NCBI GenBank assembly: GCA_023264615.1
Contig: JAHFLU010000003.1
Coordinates: 1-35,970, forward strand
DNA length: 35,970 nt
Direction: 5' to 3'
Source: a bacterium
GTDB lineage: Bacteria; Patescibacteriota; Minisyncoccia; Phycocordibacterales; VMGT01
Below are positions 16,105 to 24,949 of this stretch, piece by piece. Every line of letters starts with the position of its first letter. Within the stretch, counting starts at the first letter, position 1. The notes under the pieces are model-generated. The model worked only from the letters and a program-made list of their open reading frames with translations, had not been told where the DNA came from and did no database searches. A program made the position numbers and the translations under genes.

Positions 16105-17196
16105 CTAGAAGAGACCCATAAATTCCTCCAAAATAAGGGTCTGGTCATATTTTCTTACATGGGTGCGCACAATTTCAGATACCTCTCTTCGCTTCTCATC
16201 TCTGTCGAGAAGCTCGCGAACACGTTCTGAAAAACCTGCAATGTCCGCGCTTGTAACACAATATTGCTGCAGCACAAACGGCACAATATCACGAACACCA
16301 CCGACAGAAAATGCCACAAACGGCACGCCCGCAGCCATCGCTTCGAGGAGCACATGAGGGAAACCCTCCTCTTCTGAAGGCATGATAAAAACATCAGCAG
16401 CAAAAAAATACGATGCGATATCGCGATGCGAAATTCCGCCGAGCATGAGAATTCTCTCCGTTAATCCATGTTTTTCTATGTCATTCCGAATATTCTGAGA
16501 GAGGGGGCCGTCACCAATGATAACGAAAAGTGCAGTCGGGTCAGATACTGTTTCTGCAATCTCTACTATTTTGTCGACACCTTTCCTCTCCGAAAGATGG
16601 TGTACAAAAAGAACAATTTTTTTATCATACGGAAGGTTGAGTTTTTCCCGCACCTCTCGCTTTGTGCCATCATTCTTCCATGCAGAAATATCAATCCAAT
16701 TTGGCACCACGGTAATCTTCATCGGTGAGATCGAATACTCCTCTGCATACAATTGCCGCATCGTTTCAGTACCCGTCACCAACGTATTCACCATGTGCAA
16801 AACAAAACGCAAGGAAATTTGTTTTCCATACAGCCACGGCATGCCACAGTTCCAGTAATATGCTCTACCTTTCGTAAGACGCGCAACCAAAGACGATGTC
16901 AGTGCTCCTGTATAGGAATAGTGGGTATAGAAAATACGATACCCACGTCTTCGCGCCTCTACCAACACCATCAGTTCGCGAAGAATGCGCAACGGAAGAA
17001 AACGGACGCGCAACCTTTTTATGTACGCTACCCCCGGAAACCGGCTTTGAGAAGGATTTCCCTTTTCAACGACAAGAAAAACTTCGCTTTCTTTAGAAAG
17101 CGCATTAATGAAATCATATAGATACGCAAAATGCGTGTCAGTTCCCTCACGAAATTCCGGCAGGATGTAGCAGATTTTTTTCCTACTTTTTGACAT
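16105..17196 (-). CDS. GT4 family glycosyltransferase
   Basis: A 363-aa GT4 enzyme. The ORF track starts it at 17409, inside the upstream gene; I start at ATG 17196 (MSKSRKKICYILPEFREGTD), where the first beta strand begins, leaving a 14-nt overlap with the dehydrogenase gene. Motifs: YYWNCGMPWLYGKQISLRFV, KIVLFVHHLSERKGVDKIVE, FVIIGDGPLSQNIRN and SEEEGFPHVLLEAMAAGVPF (EX7E intact) followed by SVGGVRDIVPF. Upstream genes make UDP-glucuronate/UDP-xylose-type donors, so one of these may be its donor, but that is a guess from position. The 3' end faces the 33-bp hairpin. Confidence 0.87.
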   Translation of the reverse strand: MSKSRKKICYILPEFREGTDTHFAYLYDFINALSKESEVFLVVEKGNPSQSRFPGVAYIKRLRVRFLPLRILRELMVLVEARRRGYRIFYTHYSYTGALTSSLVARLTKGRAYYWNCGMPWLYGKQISLRFVLHMVNTLVTGTETMRQLYAEEYSISPMKITVVPNWIDISAWKNDGTKREVREKLNLPYDKKIVLFVHHLSERKGVDKIVEIAETVSDPTALFVIIGDGPLSQNIRNDIEKHGLTERILMLGGISHRDIASYFFAADVFIMPSEEEGFPHVLLEAMAAGVPFVAFSVGGVRDIVPFVLQQYCVTSADIAGFSERVRELLDRDEKRREVSEIVRTHVRKYDQTLILEEFMGLF

Positions 17197-18043
17197 GTGC
17201 TTTAATCCGCTCTCCGTATGTCTCGCGAAGCAAATCGAGATCTTTGCTGCTCTCGAGGAGAAGTTCGATATTTTTCTCACGCAGACTCTTGAGAACAGCC
17301 TGTCCAAGCGGATCGGCAACGACACTCTTATATATCTCCTCAAATGCGGCAAAATCTTTAATGAAACAGTGTCCCCCTGCTCCCCGCCCGCTTTTGTGTA
17401 CTGGATCAAGGTGTGTCCTCCCTATACGCGGATCTGCCGCCATTGCATCGCGAACCACTTCAAAGCTGCAGCCAAGTTCCTGCGAAAGATCATACAGCAA
17501 GTTTACAAAAACGACTTTTGTAAAGAACCAACAGTTGCCGGAATATTTGATCACCTCTGCTTCCCGTGCAGAGCAAATTTTTTCAAACGGTGCTTTTGGT
17601 AATACATCAATTACCTCTTGTGCACGCATACGCGCCTCTCCCGTATCGTTTGGAATGCCAACAATATTACGATCCGGATGTGCTGCATCGTGTGCAGCAG
17701 TAACTTCAGTCAGAAACTCGGGAGAATGAAAAACAAAAACACTGGGAAACTCTTTCTGAATTGATTCTGTTGTTCCCGGAAGAATCGTTGATTTGATAAC
17801 CGCAGTACTCTCTTTTCTAATAAGCGGTATCACAGAACGAACAATGGAGTCGTCAAATCCCTTTTGTGTTGTCGGTGTCGGCACCGCAATGAAAACAATA
17901 TCGCACTCGCTTATGCGCTCTTTGTTTCCAGAGTATGCATTCTCTCGAGAATAGCGGACGACAGAAAAACCACGCTTTTCAAAATCATCCGCGTAATTCT
18001 TCCCAATCCATCCTTGTCCGATGAAACCAATTTTTTTTGCCAT
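17183..18043 (-). CDS. UDP-glucose/GDP-mannose dehydrogenase-like protein lacking the C-terminal domain
   Basis: A 286-aa member of the nucleotide-sugar 6-dehydrogenase family. The N-terminal NAD domain has KKIGFIGQGWIGKNYADDFE, CDIVFIAVPTPT and STILPGTT. The central dimer domain has EVIKYSGNCWFFTKVVFVN and the catalytic-Cys loop GRGAGGHCFIKDF (usual form GGxCFPKD). Typical family members exceed 400 residues and end with a UDP-binding domain; that domain is absent, the protein stopping shortly after the Cys loop. It may still oxidise UDP-glucose to UDP-glucuronate, feeding the decarboxylase at 21631, or it may be a divergent oxidoreductase. It lies 14 nt after a GT4 gene and overlaps the next GT4 by 14 nt. 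Confidence 0.83.
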   Translation of the reverse strand: MAKKIGFIGQGWIGKNYADDFEKRGFSVVRYSRENAYSGNKERISECDIVFIAVPTPTTQKGFDDSIVRSVIPLIRKESTAVIKSTILPGTTESIQKEFPSVFVFHSPEFLTEVTAAHDAAHPDRNIVGIPNDTGEARMRAQEVIDVLPKAPFEKICSAREAEVIKYSGNCWFFTKVVFVNLLYDLSQELGCSFEVVRDAMAADPRIGRTHLDPVHKSGRGAGGHCFIKDFAAFEEIYKSVVADPLGQAVLKSLREKNIELLLESSKDLDLLRETYGERIKAHVKK

Positions 18044-18057
18044 ATATTTAAAAAATA

Positions 18058-19251
18058 CTATCCACCAGCAGACTTAGCGGAAGCCTCGCAACACATCTGC
18101 CACGAGTTCTCATATAGAGTAAGGTACTCTTTCTTATTGTGTAAACTTTCTGAAACCTCTTGTCTCGCCTTTACTGTAAGCACCTGCCCCAGACTCTGCT
18201 CGGAAACCAGACGGCCCACCTTTTCTGCAAGGCAGAAAACATCTCCGACCGGACAGACAAAACCTGTAACACCATTCCTGATATACATATCCGTCACACC
18301 AACCGACGTTGCGACGACAGGACATGAGGACAGCATCGCCTCAATCAGAACCATGCTGTACCCTTCGTAATCCGATGTCAAGAGAAACATATTCGCAGCC
18401 TTATAGTAAGGGGCAATGCGTTCTGTCCACGGCTCAAAAACAACCTTATCCTCTAATCCCAGACGATGCACTATTTTTTCAAGTTCTCTTTTTTCCGGCC
18501 CATCCCCGACGATGACCATTCCGACACCAGGGTGTTTTTTACATACCTCGTCAAGCACATGCAGAGCAACCGGGATATTTTTCTCTTTTGTCAACCGTGC
18601 CACAACCAAGATGACAAATTGAAATTGTTTATATTTCTCACGCAGTGTGATTATTTCAGAATCAAATGCATTTGTATCACCATATCTATCTTTATCTACA
18701 AAAACTGGCAGGAGCAGAATATTTTGGGCACTACGCCACTTCGATGCAATGAGAGAATCTTGTATTCTCTTGCTCACGACACGAATGCAGCTTGCTGCCT
18801 TAAGCGTACGCTTAGCCATTACAACCCGCACCCGATTCAAAAGTGACTTTTTCTGAAATTCTTTGCTCAAGAAATCTGTATGTATCTGAATCTGCAGGCA
18901 GCCGCCATATTTTTTCTTGAGTTTGTATCCTACCCACCCTGTCTCGAACGGATCTTGGCATGTCGTCACGTCTGGTACTACCAACTCCTCGTTTCGCAGG
19001 GAACGGGCAATTCTCATCGCATCCCAGATATACCCCCACCTACTCGATGAATTTGTCGGATATACGAACACATTGCTACCAATGTGTATATTTTCCAGTT
19101 TTCGCTTCTTTTCCGCAAAAACAATGATGTGCAGTTCGCGAGCAAATTCCGCATATTCTATGATGCGCCCGCGAATTGACGTACCTTCTTCAAACATGCC
19201 CCTGTCGCTCGAGATCATGAGCACACGATTTACTTTTTGTCCCTCCACCAT
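18058..19251 (-). CDS. GT4 family glycosyltransferase
   Basis: A 397-aa GT4 enzyme. The N-terminal strand is VNRVLMISSDRGMFEEGTSI. DVTTCQDPFETGWVGYKLKK and IHTDFLSKEF form the acceptor-side pocket. The donor half has FVILVVARLTKEKNIPVALH, VIVGDGPEKRELEKIV and DYEGYSMVLIEAMLSSCPVV with intact EX7E. It begins 7 nt after the stop of the neighbouring GT4 (19259) and is followed by the dehydrogenase, so it is part of the long minus-strand run. The start could also be a few codons further in, because GGAGGG lies just inside the annotated start. Specificity is unknown. Confidence 0.88.
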   Translation of the reverse strand: MVEGQKVNRVLMISSDRGMFEEGTSIRGRIIEYAEFARELHIIVFAEKKRKLENIHIGSNVFVYPTNSSSRWGYIWDAMRIARSLRNEELVVPDVTTCQDPFETGWVGYKLKKKYGGCLQIQIHTDFLSKEFQKKSLLNRVRVVMAKRTLKAASCIRVVSKRIQDSLIASKWRSAQNILLLPVFVDKDRYGDTNAFDSEIITLREKYKQFQFVILVVARLTKEKNIPVALHVLDEVCKKHPGVGMVIVGDGPEKRELEKIVHRLGLEDKVVFEPWTERIAPYYKAANMFLLTSDYEGYSMVLIEAMLSSCPVVATSVGVTDMYIRNGVTGFVCPVGDVFCLAEKVGRLVSEQSLGQVLTVKARQEVSESLHNKKEYLTLYENSWQMCCEASAKSAGG

Positions 19252-19258
19252 ATCGGTA

Positions 19259-20377
19259 TTATTCGTACTTTTGTTTCAAAATCTGTGCCAGTTGTTCAAA
19301 CATACGCACCTCATTAAACCGTTCAACACTGTTCTTTGCCGAGAAGGCTACCTGTACCGCCTCATCAGGATGTTCAAAGATATATGAAAGTACGCGCATA
19401 TATCCATCCGTATCGTCAACAAAGACAAGATACCCATTCTCGCCATGTGTAATAACCTCTTTGTTACCACCAGCAGGTGTTGTCACGATAGGTGTCCCGA
19501 GCGCCATCACTTCGAGCAGCTGATGCGAGAGGCCTTCGTAGCTTGTATTAAGAACAAACACGTCAGCGGCAACAATATATTCAAAGAGTTCTTTTTGCTC
19601 CATCTTGCCAGGCAGACTGATGTACGATTCCGCTTTGCGCGCGCGCACCAATTTTGAAAGTTTCTCTGCATCGGGACCTTCCCCAATGATAAAAAGCTGT
19701 ACGTCGCCATAGGTACTGCGCAGTGTCGGCATAAGCGAAATCAGTCCCTCAAAACCTTTCCAAGGAACGAGCCTGCCCACACTCACGAGTATTTTGCCGG
19801 ACAATCCAAGTTTTGTACGCAAACTCGCTTTATCTCCTGCCGCTCGCGGAGGTGTGAATGCATTGTATACAACAGAGACCTTCTCTTCATGTACTCCCCA
19901 GTTTGTAACAATTTCTTTTAAATAGTTACTCGGAACAATCACGTGCTCCGCCCCGCCGCACACAATCTTTTGAACCAATTTAAAGACTAGGATCGAAGGA
20001 ACATATCTATATTTCTTTGAAAAAACATCAAGTGTATCGTGCACTGCATACGACTGTACTGCAATTTCCCATGCGCGGTCGCCAACAACTTTAAGAAAAA
20101 ATTTTTTACGGGTTGCAATCGCTGCAAGAAGTGCAGGAAAACCGGTCCCTAAAGGATCTTGCGCATAAATCGCATCAACTCCTTTACTCTTGCGCATAAC
20201 CATATAGAAATAGGCAAAATGCCGTATGATTTTTGGCAAGTAGCGCACTTCTCCGAACCACGCAATATCTACCTGCACGTCGTACGTGTAGAGCTTATCA
20301 AAAAGAAGCTTCGAGTATGTAGCCGGCCCTCCAATGTCCGGTGGATATAATCCTGTGGCGATAAGAATCCGCATCAA
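19259..20377 (-). CDS. GT4 family glycosyltransferase
   Basis: A 372-aa GT4 enzyme opening MRILIATGLYPPDIGGPATY after an initial Met, the classic N-terminal loop of bacterial mannosyl- and glucosyltransferases of this family. The donor half shows KILVSVGRLVPWKGFEGLIS, LFIIGEGPDAEKLSKLV and SYEGLSHQLLEVMALGTPIV (EX7E intact), then PAGGNKEVITHGENGYLV. Its ATG overlaps the stop of the upstream GT4 by 4 nt (20374-20377). Together with 20374-21555 it forms a coupled pair that may add two successive sugars. Confidence 0.89.
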   Translation of the reverse strand: MMRILIATGLYPPDIGGPATYSKLLFDKLYTYDVQVDIAWFGEVRYLPKIIRHFAYFYMVMRKSKGVDAIYAQDPLGTGFPALLAAIATRKKFFLKVVGDRAWEIAVQSYAVHDTLDVFSKKYRYVPSILVFKLVQKIVCGGAEHVIVPSNYLKEIVTNWGVHEEKVSVVYNAFTPPRAAGDKASLRTKLGLSGKILVSVGRLVPWKGFEGLISLMPTLRSTYGDVQLFIIGEGPDAEKLSKLVRARKAESYISLPGKMEQKELFEYIVAADVFVLNTSYEGLSHQLLEVMALGTPIVTTPAGGNKEVITHGENGYLVFVDDTDGYMRVLSYIFEHPDEAVQVAFSAKNSVERFNEVRMFEQLAQILKQKYE

Positions 20378-21555
20378 ATTTTAAATACGTGTGCTTTCAT
20401 CTGCTTAACGATCGTCGACCAGTCATACCGCAAAATAACATAACTTCGTGCGGTAGCGATAATATGCAGACGAACTGCATCATTCTCAAGAAGCATCTGA
20501 ATTTTCTCTGCCAAATCTTTCGGATCGTTCACCTTACATAATACCCCTGTTTCACCGTCCTTCAAAAAATCAGTGATTCCGCCAACACCCGTCGTAATGA
20601 CCGGCACGCCCGCAGCCATCGCTTCAATAAACGACGAACCCATGCCTTCTGAACGGGACGGTCTGATAAAAATGTCAGAAACAGCAAGATATCGAGGAAC
20701 TTCGGAAATATCTTTGTGTCCGACAAAATGTACGCGCTTTGCTACCTCTTCACTTTCTGTCAAACCGAGAAGCATCTTTTTATCCGGACCATCCCCCACA
20801 ACAATAAGCTCAATATTTTCGGGAACATATTTGAGTGCCATAATGAGAATATCCACTGCGTTTTTGGGTACCAGACGCGATGTCGTCACCAAATAGCGCG
20901 TTTCATGCCGCGCACCAAGAGATTCCGCAAGAGAAATAAGGTCGCCGTCGCTGTACTCTCGAGTAAATTGTTCGAGAGCAACACCATTCGGAATAATCAC
21001 AATAGGACGAGTTGCACCCATACCCCGCGCGAACGATGCCAAAAAACGTGAGATCGTTTGAATAATATCGGCTTTTTTAAAAATAAGCGCGTAAAGCGGA
21101 AAAATGAGCCGGATACGCCATCGCTGCGTAATATGCCCGATCGAATCTCCTTCTTGAAGTGTCAGGATATACGGTATTCCCCGCAGAAAACGCAGAAAGA
21201 GTGCCGGAAACCCGGCATACGACATGATCGCCCACGAAGCCTCATACCTATTTTTCATAGAAAGCCCGAAAGCTTTGAAAAACGCAAGGACCGGATATAT
21301 TACTTTTATAAGGTACACTGGAAACGAAACCAACTCTTCGGGAGTTGGGTCTTTTTTTGAAAGGCCAACACGATAGACGGTCACATTCCCAATACGTTCT
21401 ACTTTCGGCAGATTTCGATCGTGCCGAAGCGTTACCATGTCAAATTCTATCTCACCCCTGCTCACCCGATCCGTTATTTCTTTTACAGCAATTTCGGCCC
21501 CGCCAACGAGCGGGTAGTACATGAGAGAGAATATAAGCACCCGTTTTTTTGCCAT
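20374..21555 (-). CDS. GT4 family glycosyltransferase
   Basis: A 393-aa GT4 enzyme. It starts MAKKRVLIFSLMYYPLVGGA, with EIAVKEITDRVSRG helix 1. The donor half has RYLVTTSRLVPKNAVDILIM, LIVVGDGPDKKML, SRSEGMGSSFIEAMAAGVPV (EX7E intact) and GVGGITDFLKDGETGVLC. A 75-bp gap separates it from the decarboxylase gene upstream. That gap carries an extended -10, TGTTACAAT, ending 6 nt before the ATG, so it may have its own leaderless transcript. It is coupled downstream by ATGA to the next GT4. Confidence 0.89.
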   Translation of the reverse strand: MAKKRVLIFSLMYYPLVGGAEIAVKEITDRVSRGEIEFDMVTLRHDRNLPKVERIGNVTVYRVGLSKKDPTPEELVSFPVYLIKVIYPVLAFFKAFGLSMKNRYEASWAIMSYAGFPALFLRFLRGIPYILTLQEGDSIGHITQRWRIRLIFPLYALIFKKADIIQTISRFLASFARGMGATRPIVIIPNGVALEQFTREYSDGDLISLAESLGARHETRYLVTTSRLVPKNAVDILIMALKYVPENIELIVVGDGPDKKMLLGLTESEEVAKRVHFVGHKDISEVPRYLAVSDIFIRPSRSEGMGSSFIEAMAAGVPVITTGVGGITDFLKDGETGVLCKVNDPKDLAEKIQMLLENDAVRLHIIATARSYVILRYDWSTIVKQMKAHVFKI

Positions 21556-21561
21556 TTCCCT

Positions 21562-21567
21562 ATTGTA
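21562..21567 (-). promoter_or_regulatory. Extended -10 before the GT4 gene at 21555
   Basis: TACAAT preceded by TGT (TGTTACAAT) on the minus strand, ending 6 nt before the ATG. No clear -35 is visible, as is common for extended -10 promoters. It suggests an internal promoter and leaderless translation. Confidence 0.45.
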
Positions 21568-21630
21568 ACACCTGCCGAAAGGCCGCAGTAACCTCTACAA
21601 GAGTGCAGTATTTTTAATCAGACGAGATGC

Positions 21631-22572
21631 CTATATCAGCATTTCCTTGAAATACGTGATTGTTTTACCTAAACCCTCATCAAGCGAAATGACCGGCTTC
21701 CAGCCGAGATTCTTTTTTGCAAGAGAAATATTGGGGCAACGCTTGCGCGGATCGTCTTCGGGAAGTGGTCTAAAAACGATACTGCTCTTCGTACCCGTCA
21801 TCTGCTGGACTTTCTCTGCAAGCTCATTCATCGTATATTCGCCCGGGTTGCCGAGATTTACCGGGCCGACAAAATCTTCTTTTTTCATCATCGCAACGAG
21901 TCCGTTGAGAAGATCGTCTATGTATTGAAAACTTCTCGTCTGCGCCCCGTCTCCGTAAACCACAATATCTTCTCCCTTGAGTGCAGAAACAACGAAGTTC
22001 GAAACAACGCGACCATCGTCAGGCGCCATCCGCGGACCATACGTATTAAAAATCCGCACGATCTTTACATCGGTGCCGTGCTGTCGATGATAGTCCATGC
22101 AGAGCGTCTCCGCGCAGCGTTTGCCCTCGTCGTAGCAAGCGCGCGGCCCAAGCGTATTAACATGCCCTCGATAGTTTTCAGTTTGCGGATGTTCGAGAGG
22201 GTCGCCATACACTTCGGAAGTCGATGCCTGCAAGATTCGCGCGCCTTTATTCCGAGCAAACTCGAGCATATTGATCATGCCGAGCACATTCGTACGAACC
22301 GTTTTCACTGGATCTCTCTGGTATGCCACAGGAGACGCGGGACAAGCAAGATGGTAGATGTGTGCTATTGGCCCATCAAGAGAAAGAGAATACTCCACAT
22401 CCGCTTCGATGCTTTCAAAATCGGGATTGGAAAGTAAATGTGCAATATGTTCCTTTCGCCCTGTATAGAAATTATCAATACTCACCACTCTATATCCATC
22501 ATGAAGCAATCGTTCACAGAGATGAGAACCGACAAATCCAGCTCCACCCGTTACGACGGCTGTTTTTTTCAT
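21631..22572 (-). CDS. uxs: UDP-glucuronate decarboxylase (UDP-xylose synthase)
   Basis: A 313-aa extended SDR that converts UDP-glucuronate to UDP-xylose, or to the 4-keto pentose, using bound NAD. Motifs: [92 protein letters not shown] (Tyr/Lys in YDEGK) and [20 protein letters not shown]. These are diagnostic for the UXS branch and the length is normal. It follows the unknown 180-aa gene by 12 nt. With the dehydrogenase-like protein at 17183 it would form a UDP-glucose to UDP-xylose route. Confidence 0.92.
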   Translation of the reverse strand: MKKTAVVTGGAGFVGSHLCERLLHDGYRVVSIDNFYTGRKEHIAHLLSNPDFESIEADVEYSLSLDGPIAHIYHLACPASPVAYQRDPVKTVRTNVLGMINMLEFARNKGARILQASTSEVYGDPLEHPQTENYRGHVNTLGPRACYDEGKRCAETLCMDYHRQHGTDVKIVRIFNTYGPRMAPDDGRVVSNFVVSALKGEDIVVYGDGAQTRSFQYIDDLLNGLVAMMKKEDFVGPVNLGNPGEYTMNELAEKVQQMTGTKSSIVFRPLPEDDPRKRCPNISLAKKNLGWKPVISLDEGLGKTITYFKEMLI

Positions 22573-22584
22573 TTGGAAAAAATT

Positions 22585-23127
22585 TTATGTATCTCTAAAA
22601 TCGCCCCCATCTTTTTCAAATCCCATTTGGAGCTCATAACATCTCGCATAATACGCACGCTGAAGCCCATGCCATAACTCATTCGCATCTGGAATTATTT
22701 CCCTTGTAAAATAAGGGTTATAGTCCAACTCCCACTTTGCGGAAAAGTCACTGACCGCCTTTATCGCACGCGCGACATTTTCTCTGTGTTTGTCTTCATA
22801 TTCTTTCATATCATGGTCTAAAGGTTCTATTATTTCTCTCGGATCTGAAATTGCCAAAGGATGACGAATGGTATTTTTATCGTATCGAGGAAGTGTGTCC
22901 ATCTTTGCTCCTGTCATATCGGAAATTGCTTTTTTAATTTTTTCTAATTCTTGATTTCTCCTAGAAAAAATAGTATGCGCCTCTAAAAGAGAATCTTGGG
23001 ATCGTATCAATTCTAATTGTACTTCTTTTTGGTCATTAAAAAATTCTTCGCTTCGTAGCTTCTTTAATTTTTCAGACGACAAAGATTCTGAATTCGCATT
23101 CGATACTTTTTTTTCTTGTCCTTCCAT
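22585..23127 (-). CDS. Unknown charged, helical protein
   Basis: I do not recognise this 180-aa protein. It is strongly charged and helical, with a coiled-coil-like middle (VQLELIRSQDSLLEAHTIFS, RRNQELEKIKKAISDM), and ends in an aromatic-rich stretch (ELWHGLQRAYYARCYELQMG). There is no signal peptide or membrane segment. Its DNA looks more A+T rich than the flanking glycosyltransferase genes, which could mean a different origin. It has a good promoter (23174-23202) and heads the long glycan operon, with the decarboxylase 12 nt downstream, so a scaffolding or regulatory role in glycan assembly is possible but untested. No Shine-Dalgarno is seen before its ATG. Confidence 0.68.
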   Translation of the reverse strand: MEGQEKKVSNANSESLSSEKLKKLRSEEFFNDQKEVQLELIRSQDSLLEAHTIFSRRNQELEKIKKAISDMTGAKMDTLPRYDKNTIRHPLAISDPREIIEPLDHDMKEYEDKHRENVARAIKAVSDFSAKWELDYNPYFTREIIPDANELWHGLQRAYYARCYELQMGFEKDGGDFRDT

Positions 23128-23173
23128 AATAAATAGATTAAATACGATAAAAACCCATTCCTTCTATGGATTT

Positions 23174-23202
23174 AGAATAGAGTTTTTATATAATTTTGAC
23201 AA
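23174..23202 (-). promoter_or_regulatory. Sigma70-type promoter of the long glycan operon
   Basis: On the minus strand, TTGTCA (23202-23197), a 17-bp spacer and TATTCT (23179-23174). It would give a leader of about 40 nt before the ATG at 23127. A tandem GTGATATATG repeat lies just upstream, near the end of the LTD/PKD gene. Confidence 0.6.
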
Positions 23203-23265
23203 CAGGCCTAACGGCTGTGTGTTGTTTTTTGTTTTCATATATCACCATATATCACTGATAGCAAA

Positions 23266-24747
23266 TTATTCGATAATCGTAATTTTGTCACTTTCCTTCT
23301 TTCTCAAAAATACTGCCGCGGAAGACGCGCCACCGAGCAATACGACAAGCCCCGCAATCCATGCCCAAAGATCGCTTCCTTCTTTCGTGTTTGATTCTGT
23401 AACTGTTGCACTCTGCGTCGTACTGCTCACACTTTCTTCAATTATCGTCAGATCAGTATGTATCGCCTTTTCACTATCTTTTTTCACAAGATGTTTTGCC
23501 TCAGCGGAAATACTTTTCGGTTTCTCTTTTTTTACAACCGAGCTTTCGACAGCAGAGTTCCTTGATACCTCAAGAGCTACCGCTGTTTGTAAACCTATAG
23601 TCGCAGGTCGCCCCTCAATAGAGCGATCTTTTGCCACTCCTTGAGAAACAACTGCTCCATTTGGATACAACAATACAAACGGCACAAGCGTTGAAAGTCC
23701 TGTCGTTTCCTCTGAAAAAAAGACCGTGCTCTCTGGAAGTATAAAAGTTCTCTCGGGAATAATAAACATTTTCTCTCCTTCAACAAGTCGCCAAAGAGAA
23801 ATGTTCAAATGCTCCGATTGGTTATTATAGAGAGCAAATGCTCGCACATTATTTTGCACTACAGAAGAAATGTGAACATCCGCTGTGTGTGCTTCAATAG
23901 TCACTTGGGCAGTTGCTGAAAATTCTCCCGATGCAACAGAGAGAACAACAACATATTTCCCGGGAAAAGAATAGGTGTGCAGAACATGCTCTCCTTCCGC
24001 AGTCGAACCATCGCCAAAATTCCACAGATACCGAACATTTTCAAGCGGCTTATTCTCAAACCCGAACGCCGATCCGCGCAAATCAATCCCTGCACCGACA
24101 ATCGCCACAGCGTGAGTATCTATGACAGCACGAATACTCTTCTCGGGCGGCAGTATGGGAGAGCTCTTGCTTTCGGTGCTTGTCGAAGGTGCTGGAGGAT
24201 GAGAAGTTCCCGATCCTGCATTTGGTGCAGGCGGAGTCGCTTGAGAGGGTGGAACGGAAGCAGTATTTACCGCTCCCGGTGTCGGAAGGCCTGCGCGCCA
24301 CGTACCGGCGACAAGCTGAAGCGACATTCCATCACCTGCACCGCCCATGTCAGTGCTGTACGCCACCGTATCGACATCAGCAAGATCCGTGTTCCGTAGA
24401 GCAAGTGTTTCTCCTGTTTGCTTCAACGAAAACGAGCTGTCAAAAATGCTCCCTGAAAACTGTGGCCAGTCTGCTTTAAATTTTGCAAAGTTTTCGACAA
24501 TGACCGCATATCCGCCCGGAGAAATTACCGCATTCCCCTCTACTGTCTCTACTTTGTGATTCACGCCCTCTTCCACAAAACGCCACAAAGAAAAATCAAC
24601 GCTGTCCGATGATGTATTTTCCACCTCAACCCACTCGCGATCAGTATCAGAACCTTCAAGGTCGTACATGATTTCCGTTATTGCCATTTGTGCATGCGCC
24701 AAAGAAACACTGCCCAAAAATAGTAAAAGTAAAAATATGAATTTCAT
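23266..24747 (-). CDS. Secreted lamin-tail (LTD) and PKD domain surface protein, C-terminally anchored
   Basis: A 493-aa exported protein. I start it at ATG 24747, giving the signal peptide MKFIFLLLLFLGSVSLAHAQ (cleavage after AHA); the ORF-track start at 24813 adds an unlikely leader. Residues about 20-150 form an LTD beta-sandwich (MAITEIMYDLEGSDTDREWV, WRFVEEG, LALRNTDLADVDTVAYS). A Pro/Ser/Thr linker follows. A PKD domain has VRYLWNFGDGSTAEGEHVLH and TYSFPGKYVVVLSV. A second LTD-like region (FALYNNQSEHLNISLWRLVE) comes next, then a Ser/Lys-rich spacer. The end is one membrane helix (LWAWIAGLVVLLGGASSAAV) with a short basic tail. It is probably displayed on the cell surface for adhesion or cell-wall attachment. 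Confidence 0.85.
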   Translation of the reverse strand: MKFIFLLLLFLGSVSLAHAQMAITEIMYDLEGSDTDREWVEVENTSSDSVDFSLWRFVEEGVNHKVETVEGNAVISPGGYAVIVENFAKFKADWPQFSGSIFDSSFSLKQTGETLALRNTDLADVDTVAYSTDMGGAGDGMSLQLVAGTWRAGLPTPGAVNTASVPPSQATPPAPNAGSGTSHPPAPSTSTESKSSPILPPEKSIRAVIDTHAVAIVGAGIDLRGSAFGFENKPLENVRYLWNFGDGSTAEGEHVLHTYSFPGKYVVVLSVASGEFSATAQVTIEAHTADVHISSVVQNNVRAFALYNNQSEHLNISLWRLVEGEKMFIIPERTFILPESTVFFSEETTGLSTLVPFVLLYPNGAVVSQGVAKDRSIEGRPATIGLQTAVALEVSRNSAVESSVVKKEKPKSISAEAKHLVKKDSEKAIHTDLTIIEESVSSTTQSATVTESNTKEGSDLWAWIAGLVVLLGGASSAAVFLRKKESDKITIIE

Positions 24748-24765
24748 GAAAGATAGAATGGTAGG

Positions 24766-24788
24766 ATTGTAGCATAGAGCGCCGCGTG
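24766..24788 (-). promoter_or_regulatory. Extended -10 promoter of the LTD/PKD gene
   Basis: TGCTACAAT on the minus strand (TACAAT at 24771-24766) with a weak TTTTCA -35 about 15 nt upstream. The predicted leader is about 12 nt with no Shine-Dalgarno. Confidence 0.5.
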
Positions 24789-24800
24789 AAAACAAAAAAA

Positions 24801-24827
24801 GGGGTCTGCACACGCTGTGCAGACCCC
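24801..24827 (-). terminator. Rho-independent terminator
   Basis: A perfect 12-bp stem GGGGTCTGCACA with TGTGCAGACCCC and a CGC loop, followed on the minus strand by seven T residues (24800-24794). It ends the transcript carrying the hexosaminidase gene and the 41-aa small ORF, just before the LTD/PKD promoter. Confidence 0.92.
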
Positions 24828-24841
24828 CCGAAGATACAAGA

Positions 24842-24928
24842 ATCGCTTTCGGGCAGCGATCCAGGAGATAAAAGGATCACCCCCTCTCTATACGCTTAGG
24901 TTAGAAAGAGACACCTTTTTCTCCTTTC
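24842..24928 (-). ncRNA. Structured 3' region: serial and mutually exclusive stem-loops
   Basis: Between the small ORF and the terminator lie three further stems. The first pairs 24904-24911 with 24920-24928 (GAAAGAGA with TCTCCTTTC, one bulge). The second pairs 24856-24862 with 24874-24880 (GCGATCC with GGATCAC). The third pairs 24842-24847 with 24855-24860 (ATCGCT with AGCGAT). The last two share the GCGAT segment and cannot form together, as in attenuators. I match no known riboswitch or RNA family. It could be a small RNA or a structured untranslated region. Confidence 0.4.
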
Positions 24929-24949
24929 ATGAGTGGAAGGTTACGAAAA

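Noticed and set aside
24656-24880. 74-aa minus-strand ORF across the terminator
   Set aside because: It runs through a strong terminator and the LTD/PKD promoter and start; translation looks random.
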